A stretch of DNA of 64,000 bases. Origin: Phoenix dactylifera. Taxonomy: Eukaryota > Streptophyta > Magnoliopsida > Arecales > Arecaceae. A model generated the notes under the pieces. That model was not told the DNA's origin. It made no database searches and was given only the letters and a program-made list of their open reading frames with translations. A program made the translations under genes and the position numbers. Numbering within the stretch: the first letter of the stretch is position 1; every line of letters starts with the position of its first letter. The stretch lies in NCBI RefSeq assembly GCF_009389715.1, contig NC_052400.1, forward strand, positions 1,364,001-1,428,000, given 5' to 3'. Below, piece after piece: positions 10,348-21,264 of this stretch.

Positions 10348-10952
10348 TTGGGATGGCCAGAGACATCTGGGACAGCCATTCCGCTGTTATATATAGTGCC
10401 CATGTTTGCCCTATTTTCTTGGGTGTCCCCACAAGTTAACTTCGATGGCGGCGTGTCCGCGGATGGAGCATATGGAGGAGTGAGATTTGTGATTAGAGAC
10501 CATCGTGGCAGACTGGTTGTGGCATGAGGTCGGCGTACTCCCGGCTCGATGGTCATTGAGGCAGAGATTCGGGCAGCGTGGGAGAGCATCTTTTATACGA
10601 GGAGGATACTTGCCGCAGCTAGAGTACAATGCGAGGGAGACTCGTCTATAATGATCGATGAGATACGGAGAGTGGATCGATATAGGGATGGCCACCCACT
10701 GATTCGTGAGACTCGCAGACTGGTCAGAGGAATAATATCATTTCATGCAGCACATGTGTATCGGAGGACAAACAGAGTGGCAAACTGGGTTGCCTCCTAC
10801 GTTACTCGGCACTCCGAAAAGTTTATCTGGACTTATGCCGCAAAGCTTTCTACTAAATTGTATTTTTTTTTTTACTTATTAACAGGCTGTACCCATATAA
10901 GAGCTATATGAAATATCGTTCTTACGTACCAAAAAAGATAAAACAAAAAAAG
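10348..10952 (+). pseudogene. LINE 3' fragment with RNase H domain, copy A
   Basis: 5'-truncated non-LTR retrotransposon on the plus strand. Translation shows an RNase H (RVT_3-type) domain: VNFDGGVSADGAYGGVRFVIRD, then an in-frame TGA, then AEIRAAWESI, CEGDSSIMIDEIRRVDRYRDG and NRVANWVASY. The A-rich tail (about 10,930-10,955) marks the 3' end. It resembles the RNase H end of the minus-strand LINE at 13,339-18,846, so LINE ends in opposite orientation flank the BBE-like gene. Confidence 0.75.
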
Positions 10953-11334
10953 AGAGAGAGATTTTTCTTCTGTAATCAACGCAAGGGAATCAAGTTGACT
11001 TTTGTATAGCATATTATTCTAACATAGAAATACATGATGCGGCGCCTAACTGTCAAAACCTTATCCATGATCTTTGCGTATCATATTATTAGGGATCCAT
11101 CGCCATCACTCAAAGATAGACCCATCACCCAAACGGCAAATACCTTAGTGTTCAATCTACGATGATGGACATCTGAGGAAATTATGAAAACTAATTTTAT
11201 TATAGATTTTTATTTGATTGCCCATTGTAATATACATAGGAGACAATGAACTCCAGCATAAAAATTTTATTCCATACATCAATATAAAGTAATGTAACAT
11301 GGTACACTATAAGTTCTTAATATCCAATATCGGT
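10953..11334. other. BBE-like 3' flank with poly(A) signal, copy A
   Basis: Non-coding. AATAAA on the minus strand at 11,266-11,271 lies about 64 nt past the BBE-like stop codon and is a plausible polyadenylation signal. No other feature seen. Confidence 0.5.
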
Positions 11335-12948
11335 TTACAGAACAAGAAGGGGCGGGATGCTCTGCTCATTCCTGAAGAAGTTGCCTGGATCAACCGTAGC
11401 CTTCACAAATGCCAGTCGTTTGAAGTTATTCTTGAAATACTTGGTACCCCAAACCCTTGCATCTTTGTAAGTTGTATGTTTATCAGTTCTACCCAGGTCA
11501 ATATCCTTATAGTTTAGATAGGCAGCCCTTGGATGGCTAGACACGTATGGAGTCATGAAGCCATACAACTTCCTCATCCAATCTAGATGCCTTTTTGTCA
11601 CTGCAGGATCTATCTGAAACCACCTCATGAAGTACTGAATAATATATAGATTCCCCTTCCTGTGAGGGAAGGGAATTGCAGATTCTGAAATCTCACTCAG
11701 CCTTCCACCAAAGGGTTCCATTATCATCACCAAAGGCTCGTCTTCTGGTTCCAGAAGAAATTTCCATATCTTTTCCCACTCGGTCTCAGGAATTGGCTCT
11801 CTAACAAAGTCCGACTTGGCTTTAAAAGAGCTGTTGTATTCAGGTCTCCTGTCCAATAAGATGTTTGCACTTTCATTGCTGTAGCCTGCAAAGAATAGAA
11901 CGGACTCCAACCAACTCATCTCCGAACCTGAGCAGTCCTTGGCCTCAAAACCCAGTTCAGGAAAGCTCGTTTCCATCAAGGTGACGAGTTCTTTGCATGT
12001 TCCGAGGAAAAGGGAGTTGAACACAGCTTGAATGGTTCTATTACCTGTTGTTGAGTCATCAACAGCTTGTGCTATAACTCTCATGTAAAGATTCTCATCG
12101 AACTTTGCTGCAATTTGCTGCCACCTGCTTACAAGGTACGTAGCATTTTGCCCCAGATTTCTGTTTATATTAAACGCAGTGACCGTGGGTGGAACATACG
12201 CCAACTTGATTTTATAGGAGAGGACAATGCCAAAGCTTGCTGCACCACCTCCTCTCATGGCCCAAAATAGGTCCTCACCCATGGATTCTCGGTTCAGGAG
12301 GCTGCCATTGGCATCCACCAACTGCGCATCGATGACATTATCAGCAGCCGCGCCGTACTTCCTTGATATCGTCCCGATCCCGCCGCCACTAAGGTGGCCG
12401 CCAACTCCGACGGTAGGGCATACCCCTGCAGTGAAAGCAGCGGTCTTGTTCTTCACTCCGATCGTGTAATAAAGTTCTCCGAGTGTTGCACCAGCCTGAA
12501 CCCAAGCGATGCTATGCTCCGCATCGACTGTGATCGATCGGAGGTTAGCAAGGTCGACGATGATGAAGACCTCGTGGTCTGAAACATAAGACATGCCCTC
12601 ATAATCGTGGCCACCGCTCCGGACCCGGATATTAAGGCCATACTTCCTGCTGCAGATGACGGAGGCTTGAACGTGGGATTCATTTGTTGGCGTGACAATG
12701 AGGACAGGCTTCTTTGTAGTGGAGGAGTAGAGGAAGCGGATGTTTTGGATGGATGATCGAAGGACAGTGTTGTAGGCAGTGGTATTTGGGGCATACACTA
12801 GATGGGAGGAGGCATTGGAGGATTGGGTGTGGTTGAGGAAGCATTGGAGGAAGCCTTCGTGGGCTGTATTAGAAGCTGTGATGGCAGATGTAGCTGTTAG
12901 AAGCAAGAGAGCAATAATTGCAAGATTTCCAAGGGCTGATATTGCCAT
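11335..12948 (-). CDS. Berberine bridge enzyme-like FAD oxidoreductase, copy A
   Basis: Intronless gene for a 537-aa secreted flavoprotein of the BBE-like family (FAD_binding_4 plus C-terminal BBE domain). Family members oxidise alcohols, sugars, monolignols or alkaloid intermediates; the substrate here cannot be read. The first 25 or so residues (MAISALGNLAIIALLLLTA) form a signal peptide. RSGGHDYEG, with His at about residue 114, and CPTVGVGGHLSGGG, with Cys about 177, are the two covalent FAD attachment motifs. The C-terminus has NYKDIDLG and the VDPGNFFRNEQSIPP signature. Many NxS/T sites suggest glycosylation. I chose the second ATG (12,948): the upstream one at 13,005 lies 5' of the TATA box. 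Length is normal and no defect is seen. Copy B encodes an identical protein. Confidence 0.93.
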   Translation of the reverse strand: MAISALGNLAIIALLLLTATSAITASNTAHEGFLQCFLNHTQSSNASSHLVYAPNTTAYNTVLRSSIQNIRFLYSSTTKKPVLIVTPTNESHVQASVICSRKYGLNIRVRSGGHDYEGMSYVSDHEVFIIVDLANLRSITVDAEHSIAWVQAGATLGELYYTIGVKNKTAAFTAGVCPTVGVGGHLSGGGIGTISRKYGAAADNVIDAQLVDANGSLLNRESMGEDLFWAMRGGGAASFGIVLSYKIKLAYVPPTVTAFNINRNLGQNATYLVSRWQQIAAKFDENLYMRVIAQAVDDSTTGNRTIQAVFNSLFLGTCKELVTLMETSFPELGFEAKDCSGSEMSWLESVLFFAGYSNESANILLDRRPEYNSSFKAKSDFVREPIPETEWEKIWKFLLEPEDEPLVMIMEPFGGRLSEISESAIPFPHRKGNLYIIQYFMRWFQIDPAVTKRHLDWMRKLYGFMTPYVSSHPRAAYLNYKDIDLGRTDKHTTYKDARVWGTKYFKNNFKRLAFVKATVDPGNFFRNEQSIPPLLVL

Positions 12949-12984
12949 TGTTATATGATGGTTCTTGTTCTGGGATGTGGCTAG

Positions 12985-12994
12985 GTATATATAG
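12985..12994 (-). promoter_or_regulatory. TATA box of BBE-like gene, copy A
   Basis: The minus strand reads CTCTATATATACC about 37-46 bp upstream of the chosen ATG. Initiation some 30 bp downstream would leave a very short leader and excludes the in-frame ATG at 13,005. Confidence 0.6.
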
Positions 12995-13338
12995 AGAAAA
13001 TCCATGAGTTCTGAACGTGTGGGAAGAGGTGAGAAGGATGAATTAGAATTCTGCCAAGACCATCCGCCACGATTGAACGTCGACTTTTGGGAAGCAATTG
13101 GTACAAGTTTTTGCAGTACGTACGAAAGGGATGTAGATGCAAATGCTTCGAGGCGAGCATTTATTTTAATTCACCAAGGCTATTAGCCTCTATGGGTTCG
13201 GAAACTTGATTGCTCTCGTGCTGTGCATATCTTTGTTTCTTCGGTTGGCTACAAAGTTTTTGCACGTTGAGTTGGTCAAAACTAGCTTAAAAATTGCTTT
13301 GAACTTCGTAAAACATGATCAGATATTCTTTACGTAGG
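12995..13338. other. BBE-like upstream region, copy A
   Basis: Presumed promoter. Contains the palindromic motif AAATGCTTCGAGGCGAGCATTT (13,139-13,160) and a segment (13,245-13,300) that recurs inverted at 150-206 beside the LTR element. TACGTAGG at 13,331-13,338 is the left target duplication of the LINE, which inserted about 390 bp upstream of the ATG. Confidence 0.6.
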
Positions 13339-13393
13339 TTTTTTTTTTTTTTGGTAAATGCGGCAATTTATATAGCTCTAACTTGAGTTCATC

Positions 13394-16300
13394 CTACCCA
13401 GTCACGAGAAAGTAAAGAGTACAAAGAAGAAGGAATATCTCCTGCAGATGTCCATAGAAAATCTCCGAAATGCCGAGCGACGAAGAAGGCGATCCAGTAT
13501 GCTGCCCTGTTCGCCTTCCAAAACACATGTGCTGCCTGCTGCCCAGCCTGCAAGTCTCTCTGATAAGAGGATGGCCATCCCCATATCTATCCACACCTCG
13601 GATCCAGTCAATCACCACAGAAGAGTCCCCCTCGAGACACACCCTCTCGGCTCCAAGGATCCTCCTCGCATATGTCAGTCCCTCCTATGCAGCCCGAAGC
13701 TCTGCCCCTACAACAGTAATCCCAGGAGTGCGCCGACCTCCGGCTGCTACTAGTCTGCCAAAAGAATCCCTGATCACGAATCCGACACCTTCAGATACAC
13801 CATCCACCGACATACCACCATCGAAATTTACTTTGAGATGACCAAGGGGTGGAGGCACCCAAGAAACAAGGGCAAACCTGAGCGCTATAATAGCGGAAAG
13901 AGTGCCCCAGATGTCCCTGGCCATCTCAGAAGAGAACAACGTGGTAGCTGCGGTAACCTCCCTCGCCCGCAATACAGCTCTATCCACCACCAGCCACAGA
14001 GGTGACCGCCTACCCTCAAATATGCCAGCATTCCTGTCCAACCATATGTGGTAAGCCAGGTATGCTCTGAGGATCCCCCCTCCCAAAGTTTGGGACTCCG
14101 CATAGAAACTCTCAGCAAGTGGATCATGTCCTGTGCCGACTCCACCACCGGGAACAAGGGAGCAGGTGATCTACTCCATATCTCTCTCGCCTTGGGACAC
14201 TGCAAAAGAGCATGATCAATAGTCTCCTCAGTCTCCGTACACACCCACAGAACTGGGTGACCCGCACTCCTCGCCGAACTAGCAAGCTTCTGGTCGGTAG
14301 GCATCCCCATGCCACCTTCCAGATAAAAAGCGTCCCACACGGATGAATCTGCATCCTCCAAATCCATCCTCCCTCAATCTGCCGAGCCGGCTCCCTACTG
14401 TACAACGCATGGAGATCCCTAGCTCGTACCCTCGTCCGACCTGATGACCTCCATACTAACCTGTCAGGCTCCTTCCGGGCTGGTACCGGAAGAGCCAGAG
14501 CCAACTCTGCCAGCTGCTCCCCAAAAACCTTCCGAATCAGCCCAGTCCTCCATCGACCCCCAACAGGGTCCAGCAAGTCTCAGACTCTGTATCCACTCAA
14601 CCTCGCCGAATCCACCATGATCGGCTGCTCAATCACCCAGCTATCCTCCAAAACATCGATAGATCGCCCATCCCCGATAGCCCATCTGATCTCTGGAAGC
14701 ACCAACATGGCTCTGGCACACATCTCCCTCCACACCAGTAAGTGGTGATAGACAGCCCGTATCCCAGGCAATAGAGGACCATACTTGGCCCTCATCAACG
14801 AGGACCACATGCTGCCGGGCTCCAGCATAAATCTAGCTACATGCCGTGCCGCTAGAACCTCCCGCCTCACCACCAATAACTGCACCCCCAAACCTTCCAA
14901 TCTGGTCGGCTGATACACAACCTCCAATGCCAATAAGTGGATCCCAACTCTACCCCTACTCCTCCCCCAGATGAAGTACCTAAAGAGCTGCTCAAGAGTC
15001 CTCAGAAATATCACTGGAATGAAAGAGTTAGATAGAAAGTAAGTAGGGATTGAAGTAACAACTGACCGAACCAATGTAATCCTCCCCATCATCGATAATG
15101 TATGCATCTGCCATCCCTCCAATCTATGTCTGATACTAAGCTCCAGAGAGGAACAGTCTCTGCTGCGTAATCGCTGACCTGAGAGTGGAATCCCCAAGTA
15201 TCTCAAAGTGCCATCCTGCTCACCTACCCCCAAAATCTCGAAGATAGAATTCTTCACTGCCAATGTAGTCTTCGGGCTGAAGCAGATAGCTGATTTTGAC
15301 AAACTGACACTCTGACCCGACACTGCACAATAGTCCCGAAGGATCCTACTGATGACTCTTGCAGCCTGTCGAGACGATCGGGCTAGCAATAAGCAATCAT
15401 CAGCGAATAGCATGTGAGAGATCGGAGTAGCCCCCTCCACTGGCCTATAAACCTCTAACTCATGCATAGACACAGCATATCTCAGAGCTCTCGAGAGTAC
15501 ATCTGCACAGATAATGAAAAGCAGGGGGGAGAGAGAGGACATCCCTAGCGCAATCCTCTGGATGACTCAAAAAAATGGGACGGCGTACCGTTCACCAAAA
15601 TAGCAAAAGAGGAACCCCGAACACATCCCATGACCCAGCTAATCCATCTCACAGGAAAACCAAACCCCTACAAGTACTGCTGCACAAAATTCCATCTCAT
15701 CCTGTCGTAAGCTCTCTCCATATCAAGCTTGATCCCCATCAAGCTCCTCCTCCTCGGGGCCCTACGAAGGTCAAACATAAACTCATGTGCAATAAGCACG
15801 TTATCAGTGATACTCCGCCCTCCCACAAAAGCTTCCTGCTCTGGACTAATCAGCCTCGGAAGAATGTCCCTCAACCTAACGGCAAGTATCTTCGATGTAG
15901 CCTTGTACAGGGTCGTGCACAGGCTAATCGGGCGAAAGTGCCCCAGCTCAGTAGCATCATGCCACTTCAGTATCAATGTGATGAACGTCCTCTGCCAGTC
16001 AGCAGACAATGTAGCTGTACTGAAAAACTTCTGTATGGCAGCCGTCACATCCTGTCCCACAATCGACCAATACCTCCGAAAGAACAACGGAGGAAAGCCG
16101 TCCGGCCCTGGAGCCTTGTCCTCCTCAAGGGACCAGATCGTATCCCTAATCTCCTTCTCCGATATTGGCCTGATCAGTGCTGCAGTCTCCTCCGTCACCC
16201 TTGCCAGAGGCATCGAAATATCTACTGGGCCCACACCCTCTGTCTCCTCAGTCCACCTAGCCCTAAAGGAGCTCTCCAAAATCCTCAGTATCACATCCGG

Positions 16301-17476
16301 ATCCTCCGACAACTGTCCATCCTCATCTCTGATGGCTCCAATCCTATTCTGATGCCTTCTGATCAATGTCGCCTGATGGAAAAATCTGGTATTCCGATCC
16401 TCCTCCAAAACCTACTGTACCCTCAACTTCTGTCTCCAAAGTATCTCCTGCTATTTGAGAAGAGAGTCATGCAATGCCAAATGTGATTTGAGCTCCCCCA
16501 TCTCCTCCTCCGATAAACCTCCACTCTGGGCCTCCTGGGACTGAAGTCTGGTAATGGCCTCCTCTGAATCCTCAATCCCCCTGAAAATATTTCTCACCTC
16601 CTCGCGGTTCCACCTCCTCAATCGTCTTCTTGTCTGTTCCAGTCTCCGGGACATCCGGTACATAGCATCTCACCTGACTGGTACAATCCATGCCTCCCTG
16701 ACCATCTCCCAAGACCGCGGATAGCAAAGCCAAAGCTTCTCAAATCTAAAAGGAGAACAGACAGGAATAAATGCCTCAGTACTCACCAGTAATGGACAGT
16801 GGTCCGACGCTATCCTCGGCAAATGTCTGACATGATACTCTGGGAAGCACTGAACCCACCCACCAGTAGCACAAGCTCTGTCCAGTCTCTCCCATACTCG
16901 GGCACGTCCCTGCTGATTATTGCACCAAGTGAACCGCGAGCCCAAAAAGCCCAGATCGACCAATCCATTCGAGTCGAGAAAATCTTGAAACTCCTTAATT
17001 TTTCTTTTGTTAGTGAAGCGTTTCCCTCCCATCTTCTCCTGGGCACTGACAATGCAGTTAAAATCACCTGTCATCAACATCGGTTGACCCTGACTGATTA
17101 GTTGAGAGGCCTCCTCCCACAAAATCCTCCTCTCCCTAAACTCAGTACTAGCATACACAGCTGCAAGGACCTATAGATTGCCGCTACCCTCCGAGATTAC
17201 CATAATCACCTCTTGAGTACAAACATTGAAAATATCAACTCTGCATTTGCTCTGAGCCCAAGTGACAATAATACCTCCCGAGAGGCCTTGAGATTCCACT
17301 GCATAGAACCCCCAAGACCTCGGCACTGCCCTCCTTGCCTTCTGTAGGCTCCTCCCCGATAACCGGGTCTCTAGTAAAACAAAAATATCCGGGTTATGCT
17401 GATGCACCAACCTGCGGAAAGTCGGGGCAAAGGAAGGTTTCCCCGCTCCACGGCAATTCCATAGGATAACCTTCAT
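13394..17476 (-). pseudogene. LINE ORF2 pseudogene (EN-RT-RNase H), copy A
   Basis: Begins MKVILWNCRGAG at 17,476, the endonuclease N-terminus, with TGDFNCI and SDHCPLL endonuclease motifs at about 16,800-17,060. Reverse transcriptase follows (15,668-16,408: KAPGPDGF, FRPISLC, LDMERAYDRMRW; 14,580-15,542: SPLLFIICAD and the FADD active site). Then comes the zf-RVT region (about 13,885-14,576) and RNase H (FDGGMSVDG, GDSSVVIDWI). Stops interrupt it at about 17,172, 16,667, 16,452, 16,410, 15,666 and 13,683. It is non-functional. Confidence 0.85.
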
Positions 17477-18846
17477 GATAAACTCGATGAGGCGGCACGA
17501 TCCACTCCCCCAAGACCGCTACCAACATCCACCTTCAAGCTCCTCTCCCCTTCAATCGCCACGACATTAGGATTTAACCCCTTAGCTGAATTCATCATTT
17601 GAAGCAACAATTGTAGATGCCTCCCTTCACTGTTCACCTGTGCCAAATGGCACGCCATGTCTACAGGCCCCTCCTCACGGCCCTCTGCTTCCCCCTGCTG
17701 CCCTCTGCCAACTCCAGCACAGCCAGACTCCCCTCTCTGCACAAGACCCTCCATTGATGAATCTCCCTTCACTGTTCCCTGTGCCAAATGGCACGCTACA
17801 GGGACAAGGGACTTTGATTTACTGGTCATCGTAGCCGTTGAAGAGGATTGGAAAGGTGGGCGCCGGTTAGCACCTGCAACCTCCGCACCGACCTCCCCAG
17901 ACCCACCATCGGTGTCACCACTATTTGGGCGTGCCAGCCGGCACGCCTTGCCTTTTGTCCTCCCATCACGGCCAGAGCCGTCCCCCACTCCTAGCCCATC
18001 ATCCCCTACACCCAGCGATGGCAACCTCCCATGTCCGGTCATAGGCTCATCAACCTCATCGGAGTCCGGCCTCGTCACCGTCCGCTTCTGCCAGTCCGCC
18101 GCCACCGGCACTGCCCAAGCCACACCCCTCCAAGGTTTCTTGGGTGTCTACGGCTGCCGATTACTTTGATTGTCTCCAGTCTGGAGATCACCTGTTGGCT
18201 GTTGCCGCCAAAGGTGGTGGCGAGCTTCGGCTCCACCGGCGATCCCCATCCCCCCTTCGCACCGGCCGGGAGACTGCCGAGTCCAGCACCCCTGGATGCA
18301 CAAGCCTGGACGAAGACAAGAACGCCGGGCTGTCCAGATCTGGGTCGACCGAGTCTTGGGGAGGCCCAGTCCACTAGGCCTTTTGGACGGGCTTGGACCC
18401 GGTCCGTTGGGCGCCCCTTCCTTAATAGCACTTGGGCCCGGCCTGTTCGACACCTTCGGCGGGCCATCTGTTAGGCTCCGCCCAGTGGGCTCCTCCGATT
18501 GGACCTCCGCTGGGCCCTTCCCCTCCCTGCTCGAATGGGGGATCATCGTCCCAACAGTCCGCCCTTCTAATGGGATGTCGTTCGAAGCCAAGCCTCCGCC
18601 CGATATGTCGCCCGCCTTCGCCTTCTCCGGCGACCTCCGCCGGGCCACTTTGGATGGACATTGCCACCCCTTCGAGTCCGGCGTAGCGATGGGCAGACTC
18701 ACCCCCTTTCCGGTTGGATTTGGAGCCAAGACAGGGGGCCCTGTGCCGAGCCAGAGCTGGACGGGACCACTGGCTTCTTCCCCTTCCGGCTGTCCACCTT
18801 GGGCGTCCTTCCTTGTCTGAAGCGGTGAGTGGCCAACCAAGGGCCA
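17473..18846 (-). pseudogene. LINE ORF1 remnant, copy A
   Basis: One frame of about 458 codons with a single TAG (about 18,147-18,149) where copy B has TGG. Low-complexity Gly/Pro/Ser-rich linker-like protein. No DUF4283 domain or CCHC knuckle is visible, consistent with 5' truncation. It ends in TCATGA, whose ATGA overlaps the start of ORF2. Confidence 0.6.
18191..18205. other. Probable hAT excision footprint, copy A
   Basis: Copy A reads CCTGTTGGCTGTTGC where copy B has CCTGTTGC on each side of a hAT element (31,714-31,721 and 32,920-32,927). The A sequence is two target copies with the inner base of one changed to its complement and the inner base of the other lost, a classic hAT repair product. 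Confidence 0.75.
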
Positions 18847-18889
18847 TACGTAGGGTTTCAATATTCCGGGGTTGAATGTGTGTATTTGA

Positions 18890-19210
18890 TAGTACGTAGG
18901 ATGGCGAACAATATATTTGCTACGTTTCTTTGCGTATCCAGTCGGAATTTTCCATTTTTCCTTGTAGATCCTGTCATATCTTTGACCGACTTTTCTTTGT
19001 GCCCACAGAGGTTGCATTGCACGCTTAGCAAGTTCTGGATATGAATTAACCAACATGAAAGTATATGCTAAATATTTGTGAGAAGGAAAGAAGCTAGAGG
19101 ATATCACCCTCCAGATTTTTGCTAGTTCACCCATGTGATGTGGAAGCTGATGATTGGCTAATAGGTAAGCAAGGGTCGGTATACTGCCCCAATCTCCGAC
19201 TGCCGCATCA
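18890..19210 (-). pseudogene. Unrecognised conserved ORF remnant, copy B
   Basis: Same block as 5,105-5,419 (ELAKIWRVISSSFF...YPELAKRAMQPLWAQRKVG). Here the frame runs without a stop across the junction into LINE ORF1 remnants, giving a 328-aa open frame (18,148-19,134). That fusion is probably fortuitous, because copy A has the block without any LINE next to it. Confidence 0.4.
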
Positions 19211-20746
19211 GCCGAGTAATTAGGCGGTGATTTAGCGGGCGATCAGGAGCAGTACTCTTGTCAGAATTCCATTACTATTTTTTGGTTAACAGTCTACTAA
19301 TATTTTAGGTCAACGAGACTTAGGTCGAAAACAATGAACGTTATGTACAAGCCTTATCCTAGTTTCGGTCATATATACAACTGGCATATAATTTTATTTT
19401 TTTTGGGACGAACTTGATTGAATTCCTGTTTAAGTCAATAATCAATTGTAATGGATTTCTAGACGCATTTAAACCTGTTATTGCGTGTATCTGCTGTGTT
19501 TTCCGGCATGCTTGTTGCTTGACGAGCTATATATTAGAACTCTGAAATTTTACTTAGCATTGAGGTCATGGAGAGTGGGAGTGGGTCCCACCTAAGAATG
19601 CGTACGTGTTCGACATGGATTCGTTGGAAATGCTGAAATTAAGCTGCATGCCTCCAATAGTGAATCACCAGCGGTTGACTAACACCATTTTCAGGTTCAC
19701 GTTCGCCGCAAGTTTCTGAACTCACGACAGATCAGCTTTGATAAGTCTTTTGAATGATTAAATTTTGTTGGATGTGATTTTGGTCGGAGATTGTAGCTGT
19801 CGAGGTTAATGAGGACAGTGTTTCATGGATAAATAAAAGATATACGACATTTTTAGAGATAATAATAATATCATTTTTAGCTTCAGTACCTATTCCCCTT
19901 CAAAAATTTTGGTTCAAAGTTCTCTCAACCTCCTCTTCTATTTCTATTTTTTCTTAAATTTTCACTATTTTATTCTTCTTCTATTTTTTCTACACTTCAA
20001 TTTTTTATTTTATATTTTGTATCTTATCATTTTTTTTATTATTATTATATGCATTGCACGCTCCTGTTTGTCAGAAAATAAAGCATATGAAAATGTAATT
20101 TCTTTGTCTTGTAAATAATATTTCTTTCAGTGAAATAGGCCTCTAACGCCTGACTGGTTTTCGCCTTGGGGAAATTATATTGTCTTGGATTGTTCCACAA
20201 TGCTAGTAAATTTCCAAACAGTGGGAAATCATTAAATGCTAGAATTGGCCAATGGGAATCCAACTGAGACCATCCCTTTCATTCTTTTCCCCACGCAATT
20301 GGTGTCGTGCCAATCCAAATCTGACCATGTAACACGGCCACGTACTCTCTAGGATAAGGCCCTAGAGAATATGCTAGGCTTAAAAATTTATCGCAACCTC
20401 AATATCCATAATCAAAATAATCTTAAATCATAGCGAATCAACAAAATTGATCCAATTACAAAATTTAATCATCTAACCAGTATCAGTGATGCTCTATCTA
20501 TTCATCCATTATCCATATAATCCCAATTCATACCAAATATTACGCCACTTGCAACCTGCAACTCTGAAAAGAAAAAGAAAAGAAGATTGTGAGTTTTACA
20601 GCCCAGTAAAAATATCGAACCGTTGCACCATAAGTAATAAAAAAATAATTATTAAAAATACCAGATAAAATAAATATCATATCAATACTTGGAAAGCTCA
20701 AACAAATAACATGCACATAAGTTCTCATTATTATCTTTTCAAAGAA

Positions 20747-20748
<2 letters not shown>
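19210..20748. other. AT-rich non-coding DNA, copy B
   Basis: Counterpart of 5,420-7,238 without the 280-bp segment. Variants match copy C up to 19,939 (T, as in C; A has C) and copy A from about 20,031 (longer T run, then GCACG; C has GCGCG). This places a recombination switch between them. No gene seen. Confidence 0.7.

Positions 20749-20824
<76 letters not shown>
20749..20824. repeat. (AT)n(AC)n microsatellite, copy B
   Basis: Same structure as 7,239-7,316, about 2 bp shorter. Confidence 0.95.
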
Positions 20825-20971
20825 CTCAAATATAACCAATTGTTTAACAATAATTTCTTATATCATGTCATCTATTTCTCATTAACTTGAATTGAATATT
20901 TTTTATTAATTAACTTTCAGTTGTGGACTAACCAAGATCATTACTCGGTCCAAGACAGACAAAAATCCAAC

Positions 20972-21264
20972 GCGTCAGCCCGTAGATGCTATCCCATGCA
21001 TAAGCTTGTGAAGGCTATCCCCATGCATCAAGCCTATGAGTGCTATCCTACACATAAGCCTATGAAGGCTATCCCCATGCATCAAGCCCTTGGGCGCTAT
21101 TCCACACGTAAGCCCGTAGAGACTATCCTATACATAAGCTCGTAGAGGCTATTCCACGCATAAGTTCATGGAGACTATCCTACGCATAAGCTTATAAAGG
21201 CTATTTCACGCATAAGCTTATGGAGGCTATCCTATGCATAAGCTTATAGAGGCTATCCATGACA
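20972..21264. repeat. Minisatellite, copy B
   Basis: Identical to 7,464-7,756 as far as I compared. Confidence 0.85.

Larger units (their letters stand above)
13339..18846 (-). mobile_element. 5'-truncated L1-type LINE with RNase H, copy A
   Basis: Non-LTR retrotransposon on the minus strand. A poly(A) tail (T run 13,339-13,352) marks its 3' end. TACGTAGG occurs at 13,331-13,338 and again at 18,847-18,854, a perfect 8-bp target-duplication candidate. Order on the minus strand is ORF1 remnant, endonuclease, reverse transcriptase, zinc-finger linker, RNase H. It is missing the ORF1 N-terminus and its 5' end, as usual for target-primed reverse transcription. Several in-frame stops shared with copy B show it was dead before the duplication. 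A-specific lesions are a TAG in ORF1 (about 18,147) and a 16-bp deletion in RNase H (near 13,545). Confidence 0.85.
5091..18876. repeat. Segmental duplication copy A
   Basis: Tandem unit of about 13.8 kb matched by 18,877-33,598, and in its left 4.3 kb by 33,599-37,902. Offset to copy B is 13,508-13,524 through most of its length. Order: conserved ORF remnant, AT-rich DNA, microsatellite, minisatellite, LINE RNase H fragment, BBE-like gene, L1 LINE. Copy A alone keeps about 280 bp at roughly 6,062-6,343 that B and C lack. From about 6,520 to 13,270 it is almost identical to B; on both sides divergence is about 1-3 percent by eye. Confidence 0.9.

Noticed and set aside
12949-13005. Upstream in-frame ATG of the BBE-like gene (and 26,457-26,513)
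   Set aside because: It lies 5' of the TATA box, and the second ATG starts directly with a signal peptide.
15575-16486. 303-aa plus-strand frame
   Set aside because: Antisense of LINE reverse transcriptase; the sense strand shows the RT motifs.
18894-18901. Second TACGTAGG as the LINE target duplication
   Set aside because: The copy at 18,847-18,854 directly abuts the LINE ORF1 sequence and fits better; the second is probably part of the next unit.
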